Source: Flavobacterium indicum GPTSA100-9 = DSM 17447 (GTDB lineage: Bacteria; Bacteroidota; Bacteroidia; Flavobacteriales; Flavobacteriaceae). Taken from it: a stretch of DNA of 64,000 nt. How positions within the stretch are numbered: position 1 is the first letter of the stretch; each line of letters starts with the position of its first letter. The DNA is taken from the NCBI RefSeq assembly GCF_000455605.1, contig NC_017025.1:2790001-2854000 (forward strand), read 5' to 3'. Of this stretch, positions 43,748 through 53,700 are shown piece by piece. A model generated the notes under the pieces. It searched no databases. It was not told where the DNA came from and saw only the letters and a program-made list of their open reading frames with translations. A program made the position numbers and the translations under genes.

Positions 43748-45627
43748 TTTGTATTTAAAGGTACTTTTATAAGCATTGCAACACCCTCTTGTTGTTGTAA
43801 AAGTTCATAATGTCCTTTTAAAGTTTCAACTCTATTTCTAATATTTTTAAGTCCGATGCCCGATTTAGTAGTGGTTGATACTTGCATCCCTTTACCATTA
43901 TCTTGAATAAAAATCACTAAATCTGAATCATCTTCATAAATATCCAATTGCACCACTGAAGCCTGTGCATGTTTAATGATATTGTTTACAATTTCTTGAA
44001 TTATCCTGTATAAATTTATAAGTACAAATTCATCTAAGTCGTCAATATCTTTTGAAATTAAAATATTCTTTTTAACTACAATCCCTTTGTTTTCAATTAG
44101 TTCACACAAATTGTTGACTAATTGGGAAAATTCAACTTCTGTAATATTATCTGGATCTAACTCATGAGAAAAACTTCTAACTTCATGATACAATCGATCA
44201 ATTTTATTAATAATGGTTTGAATTTCTCCTTTATCTAAATTATTTTCATTGGATATACTTAATTTTAATGCACTTATTTCATTGGCAATTCCATCGTGTA
44301 ATTCCATGGAAATTTTTTTTCGTTCTTCTAATTTTACTTTTACTTTTTCTTTGATAATCTCTTTCCTTTGATCCTCTTGCATTAATTTCAATTGTTCTTC
44401 ATGCAATAATTTTTGATTATACCTTAATTTTTTCTGAAGAGCTATCCTGTAAAAATACACGAATAAAATAAATACTAAAAATATAGAAACCAATGTGATA
44501 CCAATAAAATAAAGCCATTTTATTCGTGCGTCTTTTTTTATAATATTTTCTTTTAAGGTAAGCTCTTTTTCGGTTTGTTGTTTTTGAAATCGATATTCTA
44601 AATCAAATCTAATTTTTTGTTTTTCTAATTGTGTAATACTATCATTTAATTGCTCAAATTTTTCAAAATATTTTCGTTCGTTAATTCGATCATTCATTTT
44701 AGAATAATATTCCTTTAGTCCTAAATAAATTTTCTTCAAGACATCAACATCTCCCTTATTTAACTCTTCTGCTTTTGTTAAATAGTAAATTTCCAATGTA
44801 TTATCCTTTTTTGTTTGGGCCAAATAAGCTAAATTTAAATAGGTTTCAGAAGTTAATTCTTGGAATCCATTTTTTTGCTGATAATACAACGATTCAAACA
44901 AATAACTTTTTGCTAACTCTAATTCATTAAGCATTATAGCAACATAACCTAATTTACTTAAATACATGGGATATGTATAAATCTCTTTTTCCTTAAAAGA
45001 GGACAATCCCTGTAATAAATATTTTTTAGCCGTTTTGAAGTCTTTCTTTATAATTGCAATTTCACTTTTCCTGTAAAAATGATCAGCTGCCGCAAATTTT
45101 AAATCTTTGATTAATTTATAAGACTTGTCATAATAAATAGCGGCTTTATCAACTTCTCGATCTTTTAAAAAAACATCTCCTAACAACAAGTTCATTAAGC
45201 CCGTTTCTCTATTAAACTTCTTTTCTTCAATTGTAGATAAGTTTGTGGTCAAAATAGCTACCAAACGTGTACGGTCTACGTAATCCATTCCCCAATTACA
45301 AAAATCAATTACGGCTTGATATTGATGAATTGACTTTGGAAAATGTTTTGTTGTAAAACTTAAGCGTTCTTCGAAATAGGCTCGTGCCGAATCGGGTTTG
45401 CCTGTTAAATCATATATATAGCCTAAATATTGAAGCGCAATTACTCTTTCCAAATTGCTTTTTGCCATTTTTTTTAATTGATAGGCATCTTTTTTGGCTT
45501 TTTCTGGAGTATTAAAAAATGTTTTAGATACACGCTTTTTTACTTCCTCAAAAGCATCATTTTTTTGTGCTCTCAAATCACTAACTTGAAAACAAATAAA
45601 AAATAAAAGTAAATAAAACGACTTCAT
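43744..45627 (-). CDS. Sensor histidine kinase with TPR-like sensor domain, no adjacent regulator
   Basis: A 627-residue protein, ATG at 45627 giving a signal peptide (MKSFYLLLFFICFQVS); a TTG 6 nt upstream is less likely. A TPR-like domain (about 30-330) is followed by a transmembrane helix (IKWLYFIGITLVSIFLVFIL) and a coiled coil. The H-box is ERKKISMELHDGIANEI, the N-box IIQEIVNNIIKHAQA and the G-boxes DNGKGM and GIGLKNIRNRVETLKG. It shares architecture with the other kinase in the block. Its partner may be the orphan regulator at 33003. Confidence 0.9.
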   Translation of the reverse strand: MKSFYLLLFFICFQVSDLRAQKNDAFEEVKKRVSKTFFNTPEKAKKDAYQLKKMAKSNLERVIALQYLGYIYDLTGKPDSARAYFEERLSFTTKHFPKSIHQYQAVIDFCNWGMDYVDRTRLVAILTTNLSTIEEKKFNRETGLMNLLLGDVFLKDREVDKAAIYYDKSYKLIKDLKFAAADHFYRKSEIAIIKKDFKTAKKYLLQGLSSFKEKEIYTYPMYLSKLGYVAIMLNELELAKSYLFESLYYQQKNGFQELTSETYLNLAYLAQTKKDNTLEIYYLTKAEELNKGDVDVLKKIYLGLKEYYSKMNDRINERKYFEKFEQLNDSITQLEKQKIRFDLEYRFQKQQTEKELTLKENIIKKDARIKWLYFIGITLVSIFLVFILFVYFYRIALQKKLRYNQKLLHEEQLKLMQEDQRKEIIKEKVKVKLEERKKISMELHDGIANEISALKLSISNENNLDKGEIQTIINKIDRLYHEVRSFSHELDPDNITEVEFSQLVNNLCELIENKGIVVKKNILISKDIDDLDEFVLINLYRIIQEIVNNIIKHAQASVVQLDIYEDDSDLVIFIQDNGKGMQVSTTTKSGIGLKNIRNRVETLKGHYELLQQQEGVAMLIKVPLNTN

Positions 45628-45714
45628 TAACAAATTTGGTTTAAAAAACTAAAGTAAAAATTTTTAAGTGAAATTTACAACATTCATTTCTTTAATTATA
45701 ATTTAAAAAATACT

Positions 45715-45722
45715 TATTTTTG
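45715..45722 (+). promoter_or_regulatory. -7 box TATTTTTG for uppP-truB
   Basis: A perfect TAnnTTTG match 5 nt before the uppP ATG, so this transcript is probably leaderless. This gives uppP its own promoter now that it is parted from ftsX-DUF3098. Confidence 0.55.
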
Positions 45723-45727
45723 CCCAT

Positions 45728-46513
45728 ATGAATACATTACAAGCCATCCTATTAGCTATAATTGAAGGAATTACAGAGTTTTTACCTGTTTCTTCAACCG
45801 GACACATGATTATTGCCTCTTCTTTTTTTGGAATTGCACAAGACGATTTTACCAAACTTTTCACTATAGTCATCCAGTTAGGAACCATCCTTTCGGTTGT
45901 GGTTTTATATTTTAAACGCTTTTTTCAAAGTTTCGATTTTTATTTCAAATTATTCGTTGGGTTTATACCTGCGGTTATTTTTGGATTATTGTTTAGTGAC
46001 GCTATTGATCAATTATTAGAAAACCCAATTACTGTTGCTGTTTCTTTAATTATTGGCGGTGTTTTACTTTTAAAGGTCGACGATTGGTTTGGCAACTCTG
46101 AAGAAACCAAAATATCGTATTTAACTGCTTTTAAAATTGGATTGTTTCAATGTTTAGCTATGATTCCTGGCGTATCAAGAAGTGGTGCTAGTATTGTTGG
46201 GGGTATGACCCAAAAATTATCTAGAACAACAGCTGCTGAATTTTCATTTTTCTTGGCCATTCCAACTATGTTAGGCGCCACAGTGAAAAAATCGTATGAT
46301 TATTACAAAGCTGGTTTTGAACTGACACAAGAGCAAGTAAATTTATTAATCATCGGAAATATCGTTGGCTTTATAGTGGCTCTTATTGCTATAAAATCTT
46401 TCATTGGATATTTACAAAAACATGGTTTTAAAATCTTTGGCTATTACAGAATTATTGCTGGGATTGCCATTTTGTTAATTCACTTTTTTATTCAAAAATT
46501 AACCATTATTTAA
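45728..46513 (+). CDS. uppP: Undecaprenyl-diphosphatase
   Basis: A 261-residue polytopic membrane enzyme that recycles undecaprenyl pyrophosphate for cell wall synthesis. Motif 1 is [20 protein letters not shown] (residues 10-30) and motif 2 is [18 protein letters not shown] near 140; together they hold the catalytic Glu, Ser, His and Arg residues. The length matches BacA/UppP. Its stop overlaps the truB start by one base. Confidence 0.95.
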   Translation: MNTLQAILLAIIEGITEFLPVSSTGHMIIASSFFGIAQDDFTKLFTIVIQLGTILSVVVLYFKRFFQSFDFYFKLFVGFIPAVIFGLLFSDAIDQLLENPITVAVSLIIGGVLLLKVDDWFGNSEETKISYLTAFKIGLFQCLAMIPGVSRSGASIVGGMTQKLSRTTAAEFSFFLAIPTMLGATVKKSYDYYKAGFELTQEQVNLLIIGNIVGFIVALIAIKSFIGYLQKHGFKIFGYYRIIAGIAILLIHFFIQKLTII

Positions 46514-47205
46514 TGAGTGCGGAAGATTTTTTGAATGGGAAAGTGCTTCTGATTGATAAACCATTAACTTGGTCTTCATTTCAAGCCGTTAATAAATTAA
46601 AATTTGTTTTAAAACGAAAATACAATTTACCAAAGAAATTTAAAATTGGTCACGCGGGTACTTTAGACCCATTAGCTACTGGTTTATTAATTGTATGTAC
46701 TGGAAAATTTACTAAACGAATACCCGAATTAATGGGAATGGTGAAGGAATATACCGGCACCATTACGGTGGGTGCAACAACTCCGTCTTATGATTTAGAA
46801 ACTGAAATTAATGCAACCTTCCCGACATCACATATTACAGATACATTAATTCAAGAAACAACCCAACAGTTTTTAGGTGAAATTGAGCAATTCCCGCCTG
46901 TTTTTTCTGCAATTAAAAAAGACGGAAAGCGATTGTATGAGCATGCTAGAGCAGGTGAAGATGTGGAAATTAGTGCTAGAAAAATAGCCATTCATGAATT
47001 TGAAATCACCCGAATTGAGTTACCCGAAATTGATTTTAGAGTGGTTTGTAGCAAAGGAACTTACATCCGTTCTTTGGCTTTTGATTTTGGAAAAGCATTA
47101 CAATCGGGCGGACATTTAACTGCTTTACGAAGAACTAAAATTGGAACTTATGATGTGGCAAATGGCGTTACACCCGAAGCATTTGAAAAACAACTTCAAG
47201 ATTAA
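46513..47205 (+). CDS. truB: tRNA pseudouridine(55) synthase
   Basis: A 230-residue enzyme making pseudouridine 55 in the T-loop of tRNAs. Motifs are LLIDKPLTWSSFQAVNKLK at the N-terminus and KIGHAGTLDPLATGLLIVCTG near residue 50, which contains the catalytic Asp. YTGTITVGATTPSYDLE and CSKGTYIRSLAFDFG also match. It lacks the long C-terminal PUA domain, as in short bacterial forms. It is cotranscribed with uppP and the YiiX-like gene. Confidence 0.95.
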   Translation: MSAEDFLNGKVLLIDKPLTWSSFQAVNKLKFVLKRKYNLPKKFKIGHAGTLDPLATGLLIVCTGKFTKRIPELMGMVKEYTGTITVGATTPSYDLETEINATFPTSHITDTLIQETTQQFLGEIEQFPPVFSAIKKDGKRLYEHARAGEDVEISARKIAIHEFEITRIELPEIDFRVVCSKGTYIRSLAFDFGKALQSGGHLTALRRTKIGTYDVANGVTPEAFEKQLQD

Positions 47206-47815
47206 ATTTCTTTCTGTTTTTTTACTTATTAGCTATTCTTCTCTAGGGCAAAATATAACCTTAAAAACAGGTGATTTTATTTTCCAATCGATGAATTGTG
47301 GCCCTTTGTGTGAGGCCATTAACGAAGTTACAGAAGGGTACCAAGGTAAAGATTTTAGCCATATGGGCATGGTATATGTTAAGAACGACAGCACTTTTAT
47401 CATAGAAGCATCTGGAAATTCAGTGCGTTTAACCACTTTAGAAACATTTAAATCGTACACAAAAGAAACCATGTATGTGGGACGCTTAAAAAGAAGATAT
47501 CGAAAATTGATTCCTAAAGCAATTTCATTTTCTTTACAACAAATTGGCATTCCTTATGATGATGCTTATTTATATGATAATGGAAGTTACTACTGTTCAG
47601 AATTAATGTATGATGCGTTTTTATTTGCATATGGGAAACCTTTTTTTCAGTTAGTACCTATGACGTTTAAATCACCAAAAACTAATACCTATTTTCCTGT
47701 TTGGGAAGACTATTATCATAAACTAAAAATGGAAATACCTGAAGGAAAGTTGGGATGCAATCCAGGAGGTATCTCCACTTCTGATAAATTAAAAATTATA
47801 GGAACTTTAAACTAG
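47183..47815 (+). CDS. YiiX-like permuted NlpC/P60 cysteine peptidase, secreted
   Basis: A 210-residue protein. The TTG at 47183 gives the signal peptide MKNNFKIKFLSVFLLISYSSLGQ and overlaps truB by 23 nt; a longer start at 47141 gives a poor N-terminus. The catalytic His is in DFSHMGMVY near residue 50 and the catalytic Cys in SYYCSELMYDAF near 130, the permuted papain-like order of YiiX/YebB proteins. It may act on lipid or peptidoglycan amide bonds; the substrate is unknown. Its end overlaps the convergent gene by 9 nt. Confidence 0.78.
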   Translation: MKNNFKIKFLSVFLLISYSSLGQNITLKTGDFIFQSMNCGPLCEAINEVTEGYQGKDFSHMGMVYVKNDSTFIIEASGNSVRLTTLETFKSYTKETMYVGRLKRRYRKLIPKAISFSLQQIGIPYDDAYLYDNGSYYCSELMYDAFLFAYGKPFFQLVPMTFKSPKTNTYFPVWEDYYHKLKMEIPEGKLGCNPGGISTSDKLKIIGTLN

Positions 47816-48412
47816 CTTGCTAGTAAGTAAATTTACAACTTCTTTTTGAATAGCTACACCTTTATTTTGAACATACCATTTTTGAAGTGCAATTTTTGCA
47901 GGTTCATCCACAACTCCATGTGCCGCTTTATAATCTAAAATTAATTGCTTTGCTTCCTGAGGTCGTGGTCCCCAATCGGCAACAACATCCAATGTTTCAG
48001 TATCTAATACTAGTAACTTTGGAATGGCTTTGCCCCCATTGGTTAAAAAATATTGCATTAAGTCATCGTGTTCATCTCTTAAAACAATTCTTAACTCAAT
48101 TTGAGCGGTTGCTTCCGCCATTTTATGTAAAACAGGAACTATATTAGCGGCATCACCACACCATCCTTCTGATAAAACCAACCAAATGTATTTTTTGGGT
48201 AACTGCTCTAAAGTTAAAACCACTTCAGGTAAAAGTTCAACTGTTTTTTCAATTCTATTCATTCGAGCCACATTCAATTCAGAATAATGCCTCAAGTCTT
48301 CGTTTTGAACATGACCAGTTGACTTTCCTTCAGCCAATAGACTTGAAATCAAATTTCTATATTCGGAATAGGATAAACTAGATTGTATACTTTTTTCAAT
48401 TATATCTTTCAT
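47807..48412 (-). CDS. Thioredoxin family protein, cytoplasmic
   Basis: A 201-residue protein without a signal peptide. The fold region IWLVLSEGWCGDAANIVPVLHKMAE near residue 80 matches the thioredoxin-like family with a single active-site Cys (WCGDAA rather than WCxxC), and GGKAIPKLLVLD near 130 carries the cis-Pro. With only one redox Cys it is unlikely to be a classical reductase. It is convergent with the YiiX-like gene. Confidence 0.78.
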   Translation of the reverse strand: MKDIIEKSIQSSLSYSEYRNLISSLLAEGKSTGHVQNEDLRHYSELNVARMNRIEKTVELLPEVVLTLEQLPKKYIWLVLSEGWCGDAANIVPVLHKMAEATAQIELRIVLRDEHDDLMQYFLTNGGKAIPKLLVLDTETLDVVADWGPRPQEAKQLILDYKAAHGVVDEPAKIALQKWYVQNKGVAIQKEVVNLLTSKLV

Positions 48413-48501
48413 GGGAATTATGTACTAAAAATTCTATTTTTAAATCATTTATATTACAAAATTACAATTAACTTTGGTGTTAAATGTAATAATAGTTACA
48501 T

Positions 48502-49284
48502 ATGATTGATTTTCATTCAAAGTCCACAGGAATTGTTTTGTCTGGTGGTGGTTCTAAAGGAATTGCACATGCTGGTGCACTTCAATTTTTAAGTGAACAA
48601 GGAATACTTCCATCACAAATGGCGGGTACAAGTGCAGGAGCAATAGTTTCAGCGCTTTATTGTTTTGGAAAAAAACCAGAAGAAATTTTAGATTTTTTTA
48701 AATCGATATACTTTTTCCATTGGAAACATTTTACACTTAAAAAAGCAGGAATAATTGATTCCGATTCTTTTAAAAGTTATTTCAAAGCTATTTTTGAAGA
48801 CAATAAAATTGGTGACTTAAAAATTCCTGTTCAAATTACCGCTACTGACTTAGTTAAAGGAAAGTTGAAAGTTTTTAATCCCGATACCTTAATTGTAGAT
48901 GCTATTTTAGCCTCCTCCTCGTTTCCAGGTGTACTTTCACCTTACGAAATAAACGGAAAAATGTATAGCGATGGTGGCATTTTAAATCATTTTCCAACCG
49001 ATTTATTACAAGGAAGATGTGATGCAATAATAGGTATTTATGTTAGTCCCATTCAAAATATTCAAAAAACCGATTTAAAAACTATAAAATCTGTTACATC
49101 AAGAGCATTTGATTTGCTCTATGCCCATGGAAATTATCAAAAATTCAATTTATGCGATTGGATTATTGAACCCAAAGAATTGGCCAATTACAGTACTTTT
49201 GAAACCAATAAAAATAAAATGGATTTAATTTTTGAACTTGGCTATTTAGAAGCCAAAAAATCATTTGAATCACTACAATTATAA
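48502..49284 (+). CDS. Patatin-like phospholipase
   Basis: A 260-residue hydrolase. The oxyanion hole is IVLSGGGSKGIAHAGAL (residues 12-28), the catalytic Ser is in MAGTSAGAIVSAL near 45, and the Asp of the dyad is in YSDGGILNHFP near 155. There is no signal peptide. The family releases fatty acids from phospholipids. The gene has its own promoter region and is followed by pyrH. Confidence 0.9.
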   Translation: MIDFHSKSTGIVLSGGGSKGIAHAGALQFLSEQGILPSQMAGTSAGAIVSALYCFGKKPEEILDFFKSIYFFHWKHFTLKKAGIIDSDSFKSYFKAIFEDNKIGDLKIPVQITATDLVKGKLKVFNPDTLIVDAILASSSFPGVLSPYEINGKMYSDGGILNHFPTDLLQGRCDAIIGIYVSPIQNIQKTDLKTIKSVTSRAFDLLYAHGNYQKFNLCDWIIEPKELANYSTFETNKNKMDLIFELGYLEAKKSFESLQL

Positions 49285-49320
49285 TACTAAAACTTCATTT
49301 TTTTTGAATTAGAATATAAT

Positions 49321-49328
49321 TATATTTG
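49321..49328 (+). promoter_or_regulatory. -7 box TATATTTG for pyrH-frr
   Basis: A perfect TAnnTTTG match 63 nt before the pyrH ATG at 49391. It would give a leader of about 55 nt. Confidence 0.5.
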
Positions 49329-49390
49329 CATCATAAAATTTCAACACAACAATGAAGCCTAATAAGCTCATTAACAAACATTATCTAATT

Positions 49391-50098
49391 ATGAAATACA
49401 AAAGAATTCTTTTAAAATTAAGTGGTGAAGCCCTAATGGGTGAAAGACAATACGGAATTGACCCCAAAAGATTAGCGGAATATGCTGCAGAAATTAAAGA
49501 AATTCATGATAAAGGTGTTGAAATTGCAATTGTAATTGGTGGTGGAAACATTTTTAGAGGTGTAGCTGGAGCAAGCAACGGCATGGACCGTGTACAAGGC
49601 GATTATATGGGAATGTTAGCAACCGTAATTAATGGAATGGCGCTGCAAGGTGCTTTAGAAGAAGCCGGTATGCAAACACGTTTACAAACGGCATTAAAAA
49701 TTGAAGCTATTGCGGAACCTTATATTAAAAGAAGAGCGACACGCCATTTAGAAAAAGGAAGAATTGTTATTTTTGGAGCAGGAACTGGAAATCCTTATTT
49801 CACTACTGATACCGCAGCCGTTTTAAGAGGAATTGAAGTGGATGCAGATGTTATTCTTAAAGGAACTCGTGTTGATGGCGTTTATACGGCTGATCCAGAA
49901 AAAGATACTAATGCAATTAAATTTGATAACATTACTTTTGAGGATGTATTAGCAAAAGGATTAAATGTTATGGATACTACAGCATTTACATTAAGTCAAG
50001 AAAATAAATTACCTATCATTGTATTTGATATGAACAAACCAGGAAATTTATTAAAAGTTTGTGAAGGAGCAACAGTAGGAACTACTGTAACAATTTAA
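49391..50098 (+). CDS. pyrH: UMP kinase
   Basis: A 235-residue amino acid kinase fold enzyme that phosphorylates UMP. The N-terminus [13 protein letters not shown] (residues 4-16), the [11 protein letters not shown] segment near 53 and [16 protein letters not shown] near 130 are diagnostic. An upstream in-frame ATG at 49352 would add 13 residues before [10 protein letters not shown] and was rejected. It is 28 nt upstream of frr, the common bacterial pairing. Confidence 0.96.
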   Translation: MKYKRILLKLSGEALMGERQYGIDPKRLAEYAAEIKEIHDKGVEIAIVIGGGNIFRGVAGASNGMDRVQGDYMGMLATVINGMALQGALEEAGMQTRLQTALKIEAIAEPYIKRRATRHLEKGRIVIFGAGTGNPYFTTDTAAVLRGIEVDADVILKGTRVDGVYTADPEKDTNAIKFDNITFEDVLAKGLNVMDTTAFTLSQENKLPIIVFDMNKPGNLLKVCEGATVGTTVTI

Positions 50099-50126
50099 TA
50101 GTAAAAAGATTTAAAAATATAAAAAA

Positions 50127-50690
50127 ATGACTGAAGAAATTAACTTTATCATTGACAGCGCTAAAGAATCTATGAATGGTTCAATTGCACACTTAGAAAA
50201 AGAATTTTTAAACATTAGAGCAGGAAAAGCTTCTCCTCAAATGTTAGGTGGTGTATTTGTTGATTACTATGGATCGCAAACTCCCTTATCACAAGTAGCT
50301 AACATTAATGCAGCAGACGCCCGAACTTTAACCGTAACTCCTTGGGAAAAAAACATGTTGCAACCTATTGAAAAAGCAATTATGATTGCCAATTTAGGTT
50401 TAAACCCAATGAACAATGGAGAAAACATTATTATTAATATTCCACCTTTAACTGAAGAGCGTCGTAGAGATTTAGTAAAACAAGCTAAAGCTGAGGCTGA
50501 AGATGCTAAAATTGGAATTAGAAACGCCAGAAAAGACGCCAATACGGATATCAAAAAAGAGGAGAAAAACGGTACTTCAGAAGATATTTGTAAAAAAGCT
50601 GAAGAAGACGTTCAAAAATTAACTGATAATTTTATTAAAAAAATTGATGAATTATTAGCTGTTAAAGAAGCTGAAATTATGAAAGTTTAA
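50127..50690 (+). CDS. frr: Ribosome recycling factor
   Basis: A 187-residue protein with the standard three-helix bundle and small domain. FLNIRAGKASPQML near residue 30, LTVTPWEKNMLQPIEKAI and IIINIPPLTEERRRDLVKQAKAEAE are conserved. It splits the post-termination ribosome together with EF-G. It is cotranscribed with pyrH and followed by a strong terminator. Confidence 0.97.
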   Translation: MTEEINFIIDSAKESMNGSIAHLEKEFLNIRAGKASPQMLGGVFVDYYGSQTPLSQVANINAADARTLTVTPWEKNMLQPIEKAIMIANLGLNPMNNGENIIINIPPLTEERRRDLVKQAKAEAEDAKIGIRNARKDANTDIKKEEKNGTSEDICKKAEEDVQKLTDNFIKKIDELLAVKEAEIMKV

Positions 50691-50706
50691 TTCGGTAACA
50701 ATAAAC

Positions 50707-50736
50707 AAAAAACCACGCAATTGCGTGGTTTTTTTA
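50707..50736 (+). terminator. Terminator after frr
   Basis: AAAAAACCACGCAA and TTGCGTGGTTTTTT pair almost perfectly, then T-run. Confidence 0.92.
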
Positions 50737-50741
50737 TGAAT

Positions 50742-50767
50742 AAAAGCCTTGTAAACAAGGCTTTTAT
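50742..50767 (-). terminator. Terminator after the metalloprotease gene
   Basis: AAAAGCCTTG and CAAGGCTTTT pair around TAAA, directly beyond the stop of the minus-strand gene and back to back with the frr terminator. Confidence 0.75.
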
Positions 50768-50768
50768 T

Positions 50769-53700
50769 TTACTTAATTACTTTCTTTACTATAGTTTGAC
50801 CATTTGTTAATGTAACTTTTACAATTAATGCTTGATTTCTATTCGCAATCGATGCTATAGAAAGTGTTTTCTCATTCACCTTATCATTAGTATAAATGTT
50901 TCTTCCTAATACATCAAACACCTGAACCGAAGCTATCTCTTGTGTAGAATCAACTTTTACTACATCATTTTGAACAAAAACTACAATATGGTCGGCTGGT
51001 ACAAAATCTTCATTAGACATTACTGTATTTTTATACACTAATTTAAATCTAGTATTAAAAGTACCCGCTTCTGTTGTAAACACATATGGCGCTTGTTTTA
51101 TATCATGGATAATATTTGTCACATTGTCTTTTACAAAAACATCTTGTGAAGCAAATAATCCGTCTACATTTCCTAATGAAATAGTGTAAGTACCCGCTGC
51201 CGTAGCTTTTAATCCTAATGCTACTTCGTCTGTATCTGCAAAAGGCAATCCTTTTCCTTGAATAACATACTCTGTATCGTTAATTACATTATACAACATC
51301 GTAGTACTCTTATCTAACACTTCTCCATCAATACTATGATCATATCCATTGGTAGCACCATTAGTATAACCCACTAATATTTGATTATAATTATTTGATG
51401 CATCGTTTAAGTTTAACCAAATTCTATGTACTTCATTATTTACTTCTTGTGTAACAGCAGCATTTGATGTTCTAAAGAATTGTGTGCTTGAACTTGCATT
51501 GACACGTTGGGTATTTGTGAAATTTAAGTTCCCAGCTGCAGTAGCATTTACAAAGAATCCTTGACCTGTTTGTATAAATCCATTTGGCACTGCTCCTCCT
51601 GCTGCAGAAGCTGTACCTCCTAAAGTAGTATAAGAAGCATAATTATTAACCGGATAAACACCTCCACTTGCTGCAACTGTGTGCGTCCAGAAATATAACG
51701 TACCTACTGATGGATTAGCACTTAAAAATGCACGTGCATCAATTGGTGATGCGTAAGGATTACCTAATAAATTATATCCTACACCCACCGGTTGTGACAC
51801 ATTTCCATTGTTTGGAACTCCTGTAAATTGACCATTAAACGTTGTTAAGGTTGTTGGCCAGTTATCCGCAGCTCTAATCATGTATCCTTTTCCAACCACA
51901 AAATTAGTTGTTGGTGAAACTGATTGATAAGCCGTAGGTGTTGTAGTACCCGTATATAAATATTGGTAGAATCTCGTTGGTAAAGTATTTGGTGAAAACG
52001 CCTGTAATTGTTGACCCGAAACCGGTGACGACCAAGCTGTGTAATCCAATCGTACCATAGGCGCTGAATCTCTTTTAACAATAATGTTTCCAGTATTTAC
52101 AGCAGCACCATCTAACTGACGTAATGCTCCATTATTATTCACTGTTAAAGTACCCGTACCATTAACCGTTACAGACCCTCCAACCACAAAAGTATGTCCA
52201 GAACCAATAGTAACATTTACTCCTGAATTAACCGTGATTGAACACGCTTCTAAATCGCCCGTAGAAGTATAATTACCCGCAAAAGTAACTGCCACATTTC
52301 TTAATGGTGCGCCATTTGACCAAGTTGAACCGTTCCAAGTAGTGGAGATTTGTCCACAAGGGATTGGTGTTTCAATCACTTGTTTGTAACATATATTAAA
52401 TGTAAAACTATCAACTGTACCAGTTCTTGTATCGTTAGTTGCATCAGCTACTGCTAATATCCAGTTGCCTGAAGCAGTTGTTCCGTCAAAAGCAGTTAAT
52501 GATTGTAATGGTTGCATGTTACCAAAATTGTTGGTAGTACCACATCCATTTGCGTTAGCTGATTCATCATCAAAAGTTCCATTTAAATCGGCAACATTAT
52601 TTAAACAACTTCCCGTTTGGAATAAATTCACATCTATATTTGGTGTACCGGCTTTTCTAACAAAAGCGTAAATTTGATTTCTTCTACCGTGCGTAATTCC
52701 TGTTGTAACATTAACATCGGTAACTGTTACGTTAGCGGGTACATTAATTGCCCAACCTGCATAACTTCCTTGAGGAATTGCCCCTGCAGGATTAGCAGTA
52801 TAATTATTACATATTTCTGTTACACTATAACCAATAGAAAAAGTTTGTGTATTAATGGCAAAGAAGTTATTCGCAGCTGCTTCAACCATAATTCTACAAT
52901 AAGGAGCAAATACGTTTGGAATGGTTACTGCTTGAGAACCATCATTTGGCGTATTAGCTAATAAAGTAATTGGATAAGTATAACCTCCATCTGTTGATAA
53001 TTTAATGTTTACATTTGCTGCACCCGTCATTAAATTAGTATTGTTTACTGTCCATGTTACCGTTTGTGTAGAACCTTGTTGGTAATTGATACCTGTTGTA
53101 TTTTGTGAAGTTACTGCTAAAGGCCCTCTTGTATTAGTAAAAGTAACAACCATATCGTCACTTTCATTAGCACCACCACCAGGTTTATTATCTCTCACTG
53201 TAAATCTAAAATTCATAGTTCTATTTACAGTTGGGATTTTTTCCCACATTGTTCCATTTACACCACTACTTAATAAATCTTCAATTCTTGGGAAAATACG
53301 TGTAGGAGAAGTAGTTGCTACCCAACTTCTAAACGCTACACCTGAAGTAGCTGTAGGTGAAGGATAGGTAGTTGCCGCATTGTTATCATCCATTTGTTCC
53401 CAAATGTAAGTCAATGCATCGCCTGTATTTGCATCAGTTCCTATTCCATCTAGTCTAAACGGAGTTCCAATAGGTAACGTTAAATCTGCACCTGCATTAG
53501 CTGTTGGCACAGCATTTGAAATTGGAACAATAACCGGACACGATTTTGCTTTTATATTATTGGTAATTTGCTGAATTGAAACCGCATGAAATAATGCATC
53601 TGAATGCGCTTGTAAATCTGTAGCACCAGTAATACCGGCATATCCCATAATAGTAGAACCTGAACCTGGCTCAACTTGAGCAATAGTACCTTCGTTTCCT

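Noticed and set aside
52674..52961. A 95-residue cysteine-rich frame antisense to the metalloprotease
   Set aside because: It lies fully inside a well-supported large gene and reflects codon bias of the opposite strand.
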